Source of the DNA: CAZKJL01 sp964553135
GTDB taxonomy: Bacteria > Patescibacteriota > Gracilibacteria > Peribacterales > Peribacteraceae
Direction: 5' to 3'
Length of the DNA: 64,000 nucleotides
Assembly: GCA_964553135.1 (NCBI GenBank)
Contig: CAZKJL010000001.1
Location: 744,001 to 808,000 of the forward strand
Part shown: positions 1-8,146 of the stretch, piece after piece
Layout of the letters: the number at the start of each line of letters is the position of its first letter
Position numbering within the stretch: the stretch's first letter is position 1
Notes under the pieces: model-generated
What the model saw: the letters and a program-made list of their open reading frames with translations, nothing else
Told to the model about the DNA's origin: nothing
The model's database searches: none
Position numbers and translations under genes: made by a program

Positions 1-279
1 GAGCAGTTCGATTTCTTCCAGCAACGTGGGCAAGTGAATGACCATGCCCGAACCGAGGACGACGGGTTTGTTGTGCAGGCATCCCGCGGGGAGCAATCGG
101 AACACGTGCTTCTTGCCGCCCACGACGATGGTGTGTCCGGCATTCGCTCCTCCGCACGCGCGGGCGATGACGTCGAAATGTTCACCGAGAATGTCGGTGA
201 CCTTTCCCTTTCCCTCGTCTCCCCACTGCGCTCCCATGATGGCCGTCACGGAGCCGAGATCTTTGAGGAGCTTCTTCAT
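1..279 (-). CDS. purA: Adenylosuccinate synthetase, N-terminal part (runs off window start)
   Basis: First 93 residues of adenylosuccinate synthetase, which joins IMP and aspartate using GTP in the first committed step of AMP synthesis. The family signature GAQWGDEGKGKVTDIL is at residues 16-31, followed by the GGANAGHT segment, both part of the GTP/IMP-binding active site. The start is the ATG at 277-279; the rest of the gene lies before base 1. It is read in the same direction as prmC, 66 bp upstream. With purL at 31 kb it indicates at least partial de novo purine synthesis. The family call is secure; the catalytic C-terminal part cannot be inspected. Confidence 0.95.
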   Translation of the reverse strand, partial: MKKLLKDLGSVTAIMGAQWGDEGKGKVTDILGEHFDVIARACGGANAGHTIVVGGKKHVFRLLPAGCLHNKPVVLGSGMVIHLPTLLEEIELL

Positions 280-301
280 GCGACGAGAATAGCAAAAAGA
301 A

Positions 302-345
302 GGAGACCACGAAACCAAAGAAACCGACGAACATCTTTGGCTTCC
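302..345. repeat. Intergenic hairpin of 9-bp periodic units (short copy)
   Basis: The prmC-purA gap has 9-base units of the AAACCAAAG type on one arm and a CTTTGG-containing arm on the other. Read on the minus strand, CCAAAG pairs with CTTTGG and a T-rich stretch follows, so it may end prmC transcription. The unit resembles the much longer copy at 27744-27828 and the TTGCAA-type copies at 25.2, 25.9 and 27.0 kb. Role inferred. Confidence 0.5.
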
Positions 346-1143
346 TTACAAAAGAGACGCAACGGCTTCCACTTGGTCCGACCTCAGCTCCATCACGATC
401 CCCGTACACTTCTTGTTCGCCTTGGCGGCTTCCACGAGCGGAATGATGACATCGAGTCCGTCTTCACCGGCAAAGAGAGCCTCGTGGGGCTCGAAGTCCA
501 CCACGTCACGTTCCAGTTCTTCGCCGACGGGAATGTACGGCGGATTGCTCACCACCATGAACGGTTCGCGTAGATTCTTCACGTGTTCGATGCCGTCGAC
601 GAGCGCGAATTCGATTTTGTCATATGCACGCAGCGTCTCGGCATTTTTCTTGGCAACGACGAGCGCTTCCTCCGAGGTGTCAACGGCGATGATTTTTTGC
701 GTGACGCCTTCGAGCGCGAGCGTGATGGCGATGATCCCCGAACCCGTGCCGACGTCCACGATGATCCGCGGCGTTCCTGGGTGCAGCACGGCGGTGAGTA
801 CCGAAATGCCGCTGTCCACTTCTTCTTCGCGTGTCTGAGGATTTTTCAAGAAAAAGAGCGCCTCACCCACCAGGCCCTCCGTCGCGGGCCTGGGAATGAG
901 CACGCTCGGCGAGACGAGGAACTCACGTCCGTAGAATTCCTTTTTCTCGGTGATGTACGCGATGGGCTCGCCTTTCATGCGACGAGCTTCTTCCAGGTGG
1001 AACCGTTGCAACTCTTTCTGATTCAATCTGTCATCGACGTGCGCAACGACCCACGTTCTGTTTTTCCCAAGCACATGGGCGACGAGCAGTTCGCTTTCGA
1101 TCTTCGGCAGTTTCGATGACGAGAGAATGTCACGGATGACCAT
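346..1143 (-). CDS. prmC: Peptide chain release factor N5-glutamine methyltransferase (HemK family)
   Basis: Predicted SAM-dependent methyltransferase that methylates the glutamine of the GGQ motif in release factors RF1/RF2. Visible are an N-terminal helical domain, the class I SAM-binding motif VDVGTGSGIIAITLA in the middle, and the diagnostic NPPY catalytic motif (VSNPPYIP) in the last third. The 265-residue length is normal for the family. The start at 1143 (MVIRDIL) is preferred over the upstream in-frame ATG because a -10-like TACCAT ends exactly 6 nt before it, as for many genes here. It diverges from the glycosyltransferase at 1186, with a 42 bp spacer. Confidence 0.92.
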   Translation of the reverse strand: MVIRDILSSSKLPKIESELLVAHVLGKNRTWVVAHVDDRLNQKELQRFHLEEARRMKGEPIAYITEKKEFYGREFLVSPSVLIPRPATEGLVGEALFFLKNPQTREEEVDSGISVLTAVLHPGTPRIIVDVGTGSGIIAITLALEGVTQKIIAVDTSEEALVVAKKNAETLRAYDKIEFALVDGIEHVKNLREPFMVVSNPPYIPVGEELERDVVDFEPHEALFAGEDGLDVIIPLVEAAKANKKCTGIVMELRSDQVEAVASLL

Positions 1144-1185
1144 GGCCGCATGGTACACTCTTCTTCCGGTTTCACGCCTCGCCTC

Positions 1186-2286
1186 ATGCACGTTGTCGGT
1201 ATCGATTGTCGGTTCGGATCCAAACATGCGGGCCTCGGCACCGTGACGCGTTCGCTCGTGACGGAGCTCGTGAAGCGCCGCGACGGTTGTGCATACGTTC
1301 TGTTCGTCCGCTCGCTCGAGGAACCGTGGCTTTCGTCGTTTTCATCTCTTCCCGGCGTCACGGTTAAGGAAGCTCCGTTCGAGCATTACTCGCTCGCCGA
1401 ACAGACCGATTTCCCCAACGTGCTTCAGGATAGCGAGTGTTCGCTCCTTCTGAGCCCCCATTTCAACGTACCGATCTTCTGCCCCATTCCGTTCGTGTGC
1501 ATGGTGCACGATCTCATTCTGCACGCATTCCCGGGAAACACGCCGTGGTACAAGCGCCTCGCGTACAAGGTGGTTCTCAGGAGCGCCGTCAAGCGCGCCA
1601 AAAAAATTCTGACGGTCAGCGATTTTACGAAAAAAGACATCGGTCTGCATTACGGCGCATCGGCCGAGGCCAAGACGGTCGTCACTTACCCGGCGGCGGG
1701 CTCCGCGTTTCATCCGCGGTTCGTGGGTGAACAAGATGCGGCGAAGGCGGCGCATCGCTTGGACCGACCGTTCCTCCTCTATGTGGGCAATTGCAAACCG
1801 CACAAGAACGTCGCGATGCTTCTCGATGCCTTTGAACGAGCGGCGCTCCCCGGCATCGACTTGGCGCTCGTGGTCACCGGCAGGGAGTGCTCCGTGCTTC
1901 GCAGGCGTGAAGGGGTGCGATTTTTGCAGGACATCGACCCCGATGAACTTGCCGCGCTGTACTCGGCCGCACTCGGCTGCGTCACTGCCACGCTCGCGGA
2001 AGGTTTCTGCATCCCGCTCATCGAGGCGATGGCGTGCGGCTGCCCCGTCCTTGCAACGAACGTCGGTCCGCTTCCCGAAGTCTGCGGCGAACATGCGCTT
2101 CTCGTCGAGCCGTCGGTCGACGCGCTTGCTCAAGGGATGCGGACGGTTGCCACCGACGCATCGCTCCGTTCGTCCGCGAGACGCCGCGAGCTCCAGGATC
2201 ACGCCGCGACGTTCTCGTGGGCAAAGTCCGCCGACATCGCCGCACACGTACTCCGTGACATTCTCGCATCACTCCCCTCCCCGTAA
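1186..2286 (+). CDS. GT4-family glycosyltransferase (group 1)
   Basis: Retaining GT-B glycosyltransferase of the GT4 group, about 366 residues, expected to transfer a sugar from a nucleotide-sugar onto an envelope glycan or lipid. The N-terminal domain has the acceptor-side glycine loop (SKHAGLGTVTRS). The C-terminal domain has the donor-binding VGNCKPHKN segment and the E-x7-E motif EGFCIPLIE, followed by ACGCPVLATNVGPLPEV. The ATG at 1186 starts the conserved MHVVGIDCR strand. An extended -10 (TGGTACACT, 1151-1159) lies upstream after a pyrimidine-rich leader. The stop codon directly abuts the ATG of the next gene, so the two are probably co-transcribed. Sugar and acceptor cannot be predicted. 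Confidence 0.85.
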   Translation: MHVVGIDCRFGSKHAGLGTVTRSLVTELVKRRDGCAYVLFVRSLEEPWLSSFSSLPGVTVKEAPFEHYSLAEQTDFPNVLQDSECSLLLSPHFNVPIFCPIPFVCMVHDLILHAFPGNTPWYKRLAYKVVLRSAVKRAKKILTVSDFTKKDIGLHYGASAEAKTVVTYPAAGSAFHPRFVGEQDAAKAAHRLDRPFLLYVGNCKPHKNVAMLLDAFERAALPGIDLALVVTGRECSVLRRREGVRFLQDIDPDELAALYSAALGCVTATLAEGFCIPLIEAMACGCPVLATNVGPLPEVCGEHALLVEPSVDALAQGMRTVATDASLRSSARRRELQDHAATFSWAKSADIAAHVLRDILASLPSP

Positions 2287-2583
2287 ATGGACCGCGCGTT
2301 TTCCGTTCTCCAAAAAATATTGCAGGAAAAGGGCATGGCGGCGGGTGCCGTCTCGGGCCTGGTTCTTTCCAGAGTCAACGAGTGCATTCGCGAGTTTCTG
2401 CCGGAGCATGTCGCCGAGCTGCGAGCCGCCGATTTCAGGGATGGCGCATTGGTCATCGAGGCTCAGGGTTCCGCGGCTCAAAAGGCGTGTCAGGGGCATC
2501 AGGAAGCCATTCTTACGGCTCTCAAGGACTTGCCGTGGGATACCGTCATCCGTTCCTTGCGCGTCACGTCCGTTCGTGACTGA
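2287..2583 (+). CDS. DUF721 (DciA-like) family protein
   Basis: Small 98-residue protein resembling DUF721/DciA proteins: an N-terminal helical segment with MAAGAVSGLVLSRVNECI, then a basic/hydrophobic core ending in a beta-rich part (LVIEAQGSAAQ). DciA proteins in other bacteria help load the replicative helicase, but this similarity was judged by eye and is modest. Its ATG begins immediately after the glycosyltransferase stop codon (TAAATG), showing translational coupling. The following rpsP has its own promoter, so this gene likely ends the operon. Confidence 0.6.
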   Translation: MDRAFSVLQKILQEKGMAAGAVSGLVLSRVNECIREFLPEHVAELRAADFRDGALVIEAQGSAAQKACQGHQEAILTALKDLPWDTVIRSLRVTSVRD

Positions 2584-2601
2584 GGAGGGTGCTTTTTGGC
2601 C

Positions 2602-2630
2602 TTGCACGCCATAGTCGCCTCCTCTACACT
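2602..2630 (+). promoter_or_regulatory. Predicted sigma-70-type promoter of rpsP
   Basis: TTGCAC (2602-2607) and TACACT (2625-2630) are separated by 17 bp and lie 17 nt before the rpsP ATG, giving a leader of about 10 nt. Position and spacing are seen directly; activity is inferred. Confidence 0.6.
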
Positions 2631-2647
2631 CCCCCAGCACATTTCGT

Positions 2648-3031
2648 ATGCTCGTCATTCGTCTGCAGAGAACCGGCCGCGAGAACACCCCCACGTACCG
2701 CATCGTCGTGTCCGAAAAGACGCGCTCTGCGAAGAAGGGTGCCAACGAGATCATCGGTTACTACCTCCCCAGCCAGCAGAAGCCGGTCTTTCAGTGCGAC
2801 GTTGAGCGCGTGAAGTACTGGGTGAGCAAGGGCGCACAGCCCAGCGACACCATGGCTCGCTTGCTCAAGAAGAACGGTACCGAGGGCATGGATAAGTTCA
2901 TCGTCCGCTACGCCAAGCAGAAGTCCAAGAGCGCTCCCGCCGAAGTAGCCGCTGCTCCGGCAGCCGCACCGGCTCCTGCCGCCGCTCCCGCAGCCGAGGC
3001 ACCGAAGGCCGAAGAGAAGCCCGCCGCCTAA
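2648..3031 (+). CDS. rpsP: 30S ribosomal protein S16 with Ala/Pro-rich tail
   Basis: Ribosomal protein S16 of the small subunit. The N-terminal MLVIRLQRTGRENTPTYRIV and the segment ending in YYLPSQQKPVFQCD are typical of S16. The protein is 127 residues against roughly 80-90 in most bacteria; the extra length is a C-terminal Ala/Pro/Lys/Glu-rich tail from about residue 95 (KSAPAEVAAAPAAAPAPAAA), likely disordered. The khpA gene follows after 59 bp, a common bacterial pairing. A promoter with a short leader lies just upstream. Confidence 0.96.
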   Translation: MLVIRLQRTGRENTPTYRIVVSEKTRSAKKGANEIIGYYLPSQQKPVFQCDVERVKYWVSKGAQPSDTMARLLKKNGTEGMDKFIVRYAKQKSKSAPAEVAAAPAAAPAPAAAPAAEAPKAEEKPAA

Positions 3032-3090
3032 CTTCCAACGAGACGGATCCGCGTGACAACCGTTCTCATTTCTCGTACCCTCAGCACCGT

Positions 3091-3369
3091 ATGACAGACG
3101 CCGCACAGACAGCACTCCCCGGACAGGAATTCATTCAGACCGTTCTCGCCATGCTCGTCGAGGACAAGGATCAGCTCATCGTGGAGGCCAAGGCCGACGA
3201 TATGGGCATCCTCATCACCGTGCGCGTCAGTGAGCGCGACATGGGTAAGCTCATCGGAAAGAGCGGCCAGACCATCAAGTCCGTGAGGACGCTTTTACGC
3301 GTCATCGGCGGAGCCAGTAACCAGCGTGTAAACTTGAAAGTACTCGAACCCGAGCAAATCTCGGCTTAA
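3091..3369 (+). CDS. khpA: KH-domain RNA-binding protein KhpA
   Basis: 92-residue single KH-domain RNA-binding protein of the KhpA (YlqC) family. The KH signature GKLIGKSGQTIKSVRTLLR is intact at about residues 52-70, with the flanking strand ITVRVSERD. In Gram-positive bacteria KhpA acts with KhpB in RNA-mediated control of cell envelope growth; here only RNA binding is supported. It follows rpsP as in many genomes. TACCCT, 17 bp after GTGACA, lies 9 nt before the ATG and could give it its own near-leaderless transcript. Confidence 0.9.
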   Translation: MTDAAQTALPGQEFIQTVLAMLVEDKDQLIVEAKADDMGILITVRVSERDMGKLIGKSGQTIKSVRTLLRVIGGASNQRVNLKVLEPEQISA

Positions 3370-3399
3370 TCATTCCTTGTTCACTTCCCTCTTCCCATC

Positions 3400-3717
3400 A
3401 TGATTCGCGATCTCATCGAGAATGGTTCGGTCATTCAGATCCTGGCAACGGTCATTGCCTTCGGTCTGATCATCGCGTCCATCCTCAGCTTGATCTACAT
3501 CATCGTCGGCGGCATCACCTTCATCCTCTCCGCCGGCAACGAGGAGAAGATCAAGAAGGCCGTCCACACGGTGCGTTACTCCATCATCGGTCTGTTCGTC
3601 AGCTTCTTGGCCTTCTTCTTGGTTTCCTGGATCGCCAAGCTCCTCGACATCCCGTTCGATCTTTCGTTCGGCACCATCCTCGATCTCATGAACGAGCTCT
3701 TCAACTCGCTCAAGTAA
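3400..3717 (+). CDS. Small VirB2/TrbC-like two-TM membrane protein
   Basis: 105-residue protein with an N-terminal amphipathic stretch and two hydrophobic segments (around residues 12-45, SVIQILATVIAFGLIIASIL onward, and 60-85, YSIIGLFVSFLAFFLVSW) joined by a short charged loop (GNEEKIKKAV). This layout is like VirB2/TrbC pilin-type proteins frequently seen in Patescibacteria, where their role is unclear. No conjugation genes are nearby. It lies 30 bp after khpA and is followed by a strong terminator at 3738-3769. Confidence 0.6.
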   Translation: MIRDLIENGSVIQILATVIAFGLIIASILSLIYIIVGGITFILSAGNEEKIKKAVHTVRYSIIGLFVSFLAFFLVSWIAKLLDIPFDLSFGTILDLMNELFNSLK

Positions 3718-3737
3718 TCGACATTTCATGTTGCAAT

Positions 3738-3769
3738 AAAAAAGCCCCGACTGTCGGGGCTTTTCTTTT
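3738..3769. terminator. Bidirectional intrinsic terminator
   Basis: AAAAGCCCCGA-CTG-TCGGGGCTTTT forms a near-perfect GC-rich stem with an A-run before and a T-run after. It separates the VirB2-like gene from the convergent surface-protein gene and can serve both. Confidence 0.92.
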
Positions 3770-3783
3770 GAATTCGATGAGGA

Positions 3784-5607
3784 TTACAGACCGAGGAACA
3801 TCTTGCCGAAGGCGAGCTTGCGCTGTGCTCCGGAGGTGACGACGGCCGCTGCGGCGAGCACGAGTGCGAGAATGGCATCCATGCCGGCACCGGTGGTCGG
3901 GAAGTCGCGGATCACGCCGGACTTGTTGGTGCGGACGCGCTCGGTGAGCGAGAGACCGCTGACGTCGGAACCGCGGAGCGATGCGACGTTGTCGAGTTCA
4001 AGAGCGCTGGGTGCGTCGGCCGAGACGGCAAGCACGTACGTTGCGGTCCACGTTTCACCCGGCTTGAGCACGGGTACCGTCCAGATGAGGTTCCCCTCGG
4101 ACTGCTGCTTGATGTTCTGCGGATGATCGGAGGAAACGAACGAGAGGTAACGGCTGTCGAAACGGTCGACGATCGATGCGTCGGAGATGACGTGGTCGAG
4201 TGTGTTCTTGATGTAGAGCGTGTAGCGAATGCTGCCACCCGGGACGGCCTCGGAGCGATCTGCCGACTTGCGGAAGATGACGGAAGGCTCGGCGAGATCG
4301 TTCTCGTTGCTCTGTTCCACGACTTTCGTGGAGTCACGCGTGATGGTTCCGTTGGCACCGTCTGCGACGGCGCTTGCCATGAGGATGGTGCCCATCGGGG
4401 CGTCACCGCGGACGCGGACACTGAAGCGGAGAGTGCGAACTTCGTGCGGAGCCATCTGAACGATGATCCAGCGGACGTTGTTGCCGTCCGAGATACCGCC
4501 GTCGGAAGCCGACTGGAACTGTCCATAGACCGGGAATCCGGCGTCGACCGCGACGTTGGTACCCACGACATCGGAGTTGTTCGTCACTTTGAGGACGTAG
4601 TTGAGCACCTGGCCGAGTTCGGCGGTCGTGCGGTTGTCCGAGAGGCTCGTGGTGATGGCGTCGTACGGAAGGCCGATGCGGACCACCGTCTGGTCGAGAG
4701 CGCTGACCGTTCCGGCGTAGGCGCGCGCGCGGATGACGTACTTGTCGCGAGTGCGGTAGTCGAGAAGAGCGGACACTTTGTACGTCTTCTGCTCACCCGG
4801 AGCGAACGTGACGTTCTTCCACGAGACGTTGTAGCTGTCGTTCGTACCGCCGTCGGACATGGACTGGAACGTGACGTCGTACGGAAGAGCCACGCGAACG
4901 TCGTTCGTGCGGGTCTGCGTCGAAATGTTCTTCACGCGAACGGTGTAATCGAGCGTGTTGCCCGGAAGCGCGTACTCACGACCGTCGGAGATGGAGATGT
5001 CGTACTGGTCTCCCTGCGGAGCGACGTAGTTCTCCACGAGGGTGGTGTCCGTGGCTTCGGCACCTTCCACGAGAGCGCGCGCAACCAAGTACTGGCCGGC
5101 GGGAACGTCGGGAGAAACGTTGGCGTGCACCTGCAGCGTGCGGGTGACGTTCTTATAGACGGAGACGTTCGTCCAGCGGACGTGGCTCGGGCTGACGGAT
5201 CCTCCGTCGGAAGCCGAGACGATGTTGGACTGGTGCGGAAGGTGCAGATCAAGGTTCACGACGCGCGCATCCGTGCGCTGCTGCTTGAGCGTGATGATGT
5301 ACACCACGGCGCCCCCCGGCTGTACGGACTCTTTGCCGTCCGTGAGCGTGATGAAGTTGCCGCTGATGCCGAGACCCTCGAAGTCATCATCGAGGTTTTC
5401 GCAGTCATCGTCCTGCGGATAGTCCGTCTTTCCGTCATGGTCGTTGTCGAGACCATCGGAACACTGCGAGTGATTCGCGAGCGTCGCTTCGGAGCTCAGG
5501 CCCATGAGGCCGGAGAAACCGATGCTGAGTGCCAGGACCAACAGCAGCGCGGAGGCTACCTTTTTGGACTCGGGCAGGCGGATAAAAGAGAGAGGATTCT
5601 TAACCAC
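3784..5607 (-). CDS. Secreted surface protein with DUF11-type repeats and C-terminal anchor
   Basis: 607-residue exported protein. After a hydrophobic signal segment (VASALLLVLALSIGFSGLMG) comes an Asp-rich calcium-binding-like patch (DGLDNDHDGKTDYPQDDD), then four beta-rich repeats of about 120 residues of the DUF11 type (SDGREYALPGNTLDYTVRV and similar). The C-terminus has FPTTGAG, a hydrophobic helix and a short basic end, resembling a sortase-type or simple membrane anchor. It is probably a cell-surface or S-layer-like protein. The GTG at 5607 is chosen because the upstream ATG at 5649 lies inside the promoter spacer (5641-5669). The predicted leader is almost pure pyrimidine. Confidence 0.8.
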   Translation of the reverse strand: MVKNPLSFIRLPESKKVASALLLVLALSIGFSGLMGLSSEATLANHSQCSDGLDNDHDGKTDYPQDDDCENLDDDFEGLGISGNFITLTDGKESVQPGGAVVYIITLKQQRTDARVVNLDLHLPHQSNIVSASDGGSVSPSHVRWTNVSVYKNVTRTLQVHANVSPDVPAGQYLVARALVEGAEATDTTLVENYVAPQGDQYDISISDGREYALPGNTLDYTVRVKNISTQTRTNDVRVALPYDVTFQSMSDGGTNDSYNVSWKNVTFAPGEQKTYKVSALLDYRTRDKYVIRARAYAGTVSALDQTVVRIGLPYDAITTSLSDNRTTAELGQVLNYVLKVTNNSDVVGTNVAVDAGFPVYGQFQSASDGGISDGNNVRWIIVQMAPHEVRTLRFSVRVRGDAPMGTILMASAVADGANGTITRDSTKVVEQSNENDLAEPSVIFRKSADRSEAVPGGSIRYTLYIKNTLDHVISDASIVDRFDSRYLSFVSSDHPQNIKQQSEGNLIWTVPVLKPGETWTATYVLAVSADAPSALELDNVASLRGSDVSGLSLTERVRTNKSGVIRDFPTTGAGMDAILALVLAAAAVVTSGAQRKLAFGKMFLGL

Positions 5608-5640
5608 GGGGGGTGGGGGTAAGAGACAATAAAGGGGATA

Positions 5641-5669
5641 GTTATACATTGATTTGTATAGTTTGTCAA
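5641..5669 (-). promoter_or_regulatory. Consensus promoter of the surface-protein gene
   Basis: On the minus strand TTGACA (5664-5669) and TATAAC (5641-5646) are 17 bp apart. Transcription would start near 5634, giving a leader of about 27 nt that is nearly all C and T before the GTG at 5607. Confidence 0.8.
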
Positions 5670-5717
5670 ATGTAACCTATGACCATTTTATAGGGCTTAA
5701 AGTAGAAAATACGATGC

Positions 5718-8144
5718 CTAGGACTTCTTCTTGCGGCTTCTTGACGCCTTGGCATCATTTTGTCCTGATTTCTTTAGAAGGTACTTCGGCAAAATGAGCG
5801 GAGGCTTCACATCCTCGATCTTCCGGACAATGGGGAGGTCTTCGATGGCAATTTTGCCGATGTAGAGCATTTTCAGGTCTCCCCCGTCGCGGACGTACTG
5901 TTCGATGGCCCTGTAGCCCCGGAAGTACGACAAGGCCTTCGTAAAGGCTCCCGGTTCCTCGGTTCTGCCCATGCCGCGCTTCAAATCGATCGTTTTCATG
6001 AGGGCTTTGCCGGGCTTCAGACCCAGTTCTTCCAGGAGGTATTTTCTGGTATCGGCGAAGGAATGTTCCATGGCGTACGCCACGGCGAGCACGCCTTTGG
6101 CATGGAGATAGCGCTTTTCGTGGTGCGGCGAGAGCACTCGCAGCTGGTTGTAGATGGCGAGGCCTTCCTGGGTGTCCAAGTAGTTGGCGAAGCCGCGACG
6201 GAAGATTTCGTGCGGCTGCATGGCTCCGTTTTCGGCCGTGAGGACGTGCGTCTCTATTTCGTGCGCCACGAGGGAGTCGATGTGTTGTTCGCTGAAGGAC
6301 GCGCCGGTACGAATGAAGATGCGCCGATCACCTACCGCGCAGTCGGCCACCATGGCTTCCTTGATGGTCACTTGCCAGTCGTGCAGTCCGTAGGACATGA
6401 GCACTTCCTCAAACTTGGCTTTCGTCTCCTCGTCGTTCAGGAGATCTTTGTCTTTCACGGGCAGGTCGCAGGCGATGCGGGATTGCAGCAAGGCATTCGC
6501 GAAACCGATGAGCGCGGGACTGGGTTTGCCGAACAGCGCCATGCTCGCCGAACTGAACTTTTCGGCGTTGCCTCGGGCGCGAAGCAGGTCCACCTTCAGA
6601 AGGAGCTCACGTTGTTTCTTCTTCAGCAGAATGCCGAGCGGCGTTTCGTCGCCATCGATGGCGCGCAAGGATTTTTCCACTTCATCCAAGTCCACCGTGG
6701 GTTCACGCTGCAGGAACACGGGGTTATAGCGATCGTCGTCGTGCAGGCGTACAAGCTCTTCTTCCAGGTTTACGGGGCGAAGATTCTTGAGGAGCTGCAA
6801 ATCGCGATCGATGGAACACAGCATGTGATCCGCGGCGCGCAGATCTTTCTTGATCGTCGTGGCTTGGATGCCCGTCGCCGATTTCTTGGACGGATCGATG
6901 AGGAAGCCCGCGAGATCGCGGCGGCCGATGACGGCGCGCACGCCCGCCAGCGGAGTGGTGGCGGGGCGCACGAGCGTCTGAATTTTTTTGCCGGCGAGCG
7001 AGAATTTCACGCGGTAGAGCGCCTCGGATTTCTTCACGGCCTCCACGGCACCGCGTTGCTGCAGTTCGTGGAGGAAATCGGCCGAGAACACGGTGTCCTC
7101 TTTGTCGGGAGCGATGGCGCACGGTTCTTCGACGGTGATGCCGCCGCCCGTGATTTCCAAAGTCTCGCGCGGAGCGAGCACGGGCTTGTCCGCTTCATCG
7201 TCGCCGCGACGACGGTCGATTTTGTCGCCGAAGAGTTCCTGCGCAAGTCGCACCCCTTTCTCCGGGGTGCTCACTTTCACGCCTCCCACGCGTTCCAGGC
7301 GAGCCCTGAGCGGAGCCAAATTCGCCACCTGCACCATGAGACCGGCGCGCGCGTTCACTTCCAGGAGTACGGGCCCAAGATCCTTGTCGATGGTCAGGTC
7401 CACGGCCAGGTAACCGATGTTCGTGATGTACTGAATGCGCGACGCGATCAGAAGCATTTCGTCCCAGTACGGAATCTGCACGCCTGCCACGGCCGTACCG
7501 TGCTCCAGCTCGCTCAACATGTGGTGGTATTGCGCGGCATGCGTCGTGACGCCCTTTGCCAGATCGATACCGATACCGATCCCGCCGAGGTGCACGTTGG
7601 CCTTGCCTTCGCTCCTCGACGTGGGCACACGGAGCATCGCCATGACGGGCACCAGGTTGAAGACGACCAGGCGGATGTCCGGGAGTCCCGCGGGACGGAA
7701 CGGCGCGAACGACTCGTGCGATTCCAGAATCTGCTCGAAGAACGCGGTATCGGGCAAATCGTTCACCGAAAATTTTCCGTCCAGAATGTCCTCGATGTGT
7801 TCGCGGAGCTCCTGTTCGGAGATCGGCGTTTTCCCTTGCTCCAAAAACTGTCCGTTCTTTCGTCCTTTCAGGATGATGATGCCTTCGCCGCCGTAGCCGT
7901 AGTTGGGCTTCAGCACGCAGCGATCGGGCAATGAGGAGAAATCGAATTGCTTCAACTGCCTGCGCGTTTCGATGCGGGCGTAGAGCTTGGCCGTCGGAAT
8001 TCCGCGGGCAGAGAGGTACGCTTTGGTCTTCATTTTGTCGTCCGCGAAGGCGACCGCTTTACGCGGGTTGAACGGTTTGATGTAGAGCAGATTGCGGGCA
8101 TTGAGCCCGAGAACGCCGTGATTCTGGAAGAATGGGAAGAGCAT
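5718..8144 (-). CDS. Fusion: ATP-grasp glutamate-ligase-like domain + DUF1704 metallopeptidase-like domain
   Basis: 808-residue two-enzyme fusion. Residues ~1-300 resemble the RimK-related alpha-L-glutamate ligase-like ATP-grasp group (VLKPNYGYGGEGIIIL for ATP binding, VLLEVNARAG for the metal-binding end). A middle segment holds IGRRDLAGFLIDP. The C-terminal ~350 residues match DUF1704 (flavohemoglobin expression-modulating QEGLA motif family), with the HExxxH motif HEIETH and the QEGLA signature (DTQEGLAIYNQ). DUF1704 is related to eukaryotic tubulin carboxypeptidases of the MATCAP type. In other bacteria these are separate neighbouring genes. The ATG at 8144 is chosen because AGGAGG sits at ideal distance. 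It starts 2 nt after the 7TM gene, which implies one operon. A peptide ligase plus peptidase acting on one substrate is inferred. Confidence 0.8.
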   Translation of the reverse strand: MLFPFFQNHGVLGLNARNLLYIKPFNPRKAVAFADDKMKTKAYLSARGIPTAKLYARIETRRQLKQFDFSSLPDRCVLKPNYGYGGEGIIILKGRKNGQFLEQGKTPISEQELREHIEDILDGKFSVNDLPDTAFFEQILESHESFAPFRPAGLPDIRLVVFNLVPVMAMLRVPTSRSEGKANVHLGGIGIGIDLAKGVTTHAAQYHHMLSELEHGTAVAGVQIPYWDEMLLIASRIQYITNIGYLAVDLTIDKDLGPVLLEVNARAGLMVQVANLAPLRARLERVGGVKVSTPEKGVRLAQELFGDKIDRRRGDDEADKPVLAPRETLEITGGGITVEEPCAIAPDKEDTVFSADFLHELQQRGAVEAVKKSEALYRVKFSLAGKKIQTLVRPATTPLAGVRAVIGRRDLAGFLIDPSKKSATGIQATTIKKDLRAADHMLCSIDRDLQLLKNLRPVNLEEELVRLHDDDRYNPVFLQREPTVDLDEVEKSLRAIDGDETPLGILLKKKQRELLLKVDLLRARGNAEKFSSASMALFGKPSPALIGFANALLQSRIACDLPVKDKDLLNDEETKAKFEEVLMSYGLHDWQVTIKEAMVADCAVGDRRIFIRTGASFSEQHIDSLVAHEIETHVLTAENGAMQPHEIFRRGFANYLDTQEGLAIYNQLRVLSPHHEKRYLHAKGVLAVAYAMEHSFADTRKYLLEELGLKPGKALMKTIDLKRGMGRTEEPGAFTKALSYFRGYRAIEQYVRDGGDLKMLYIGKIAIEDLPIVRKIEDVKPPLILPKYLLKKSGQNDAKASRSRKKKS

Positions 8145-8146
8145 GA

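Noticed and set aside
4123..5622. 499-codon open frame opposite the surface protein
   Set aside because: Low-complexity Val/Arg/Asp translation of the antisense strand; the surface protein has a signal, repeats and a promoter.
5608..5649. ATG at 5649 as surface-protein start
   Set aside because: It lies inside the spacer between the -35 and -10 of a consensus promoter.
6063..7934. 623-codon open frame opposite the ATP-grasp/DUF1704 fusion
   Set aside because: Antisense shadow in GC-rich DNA, no motif.
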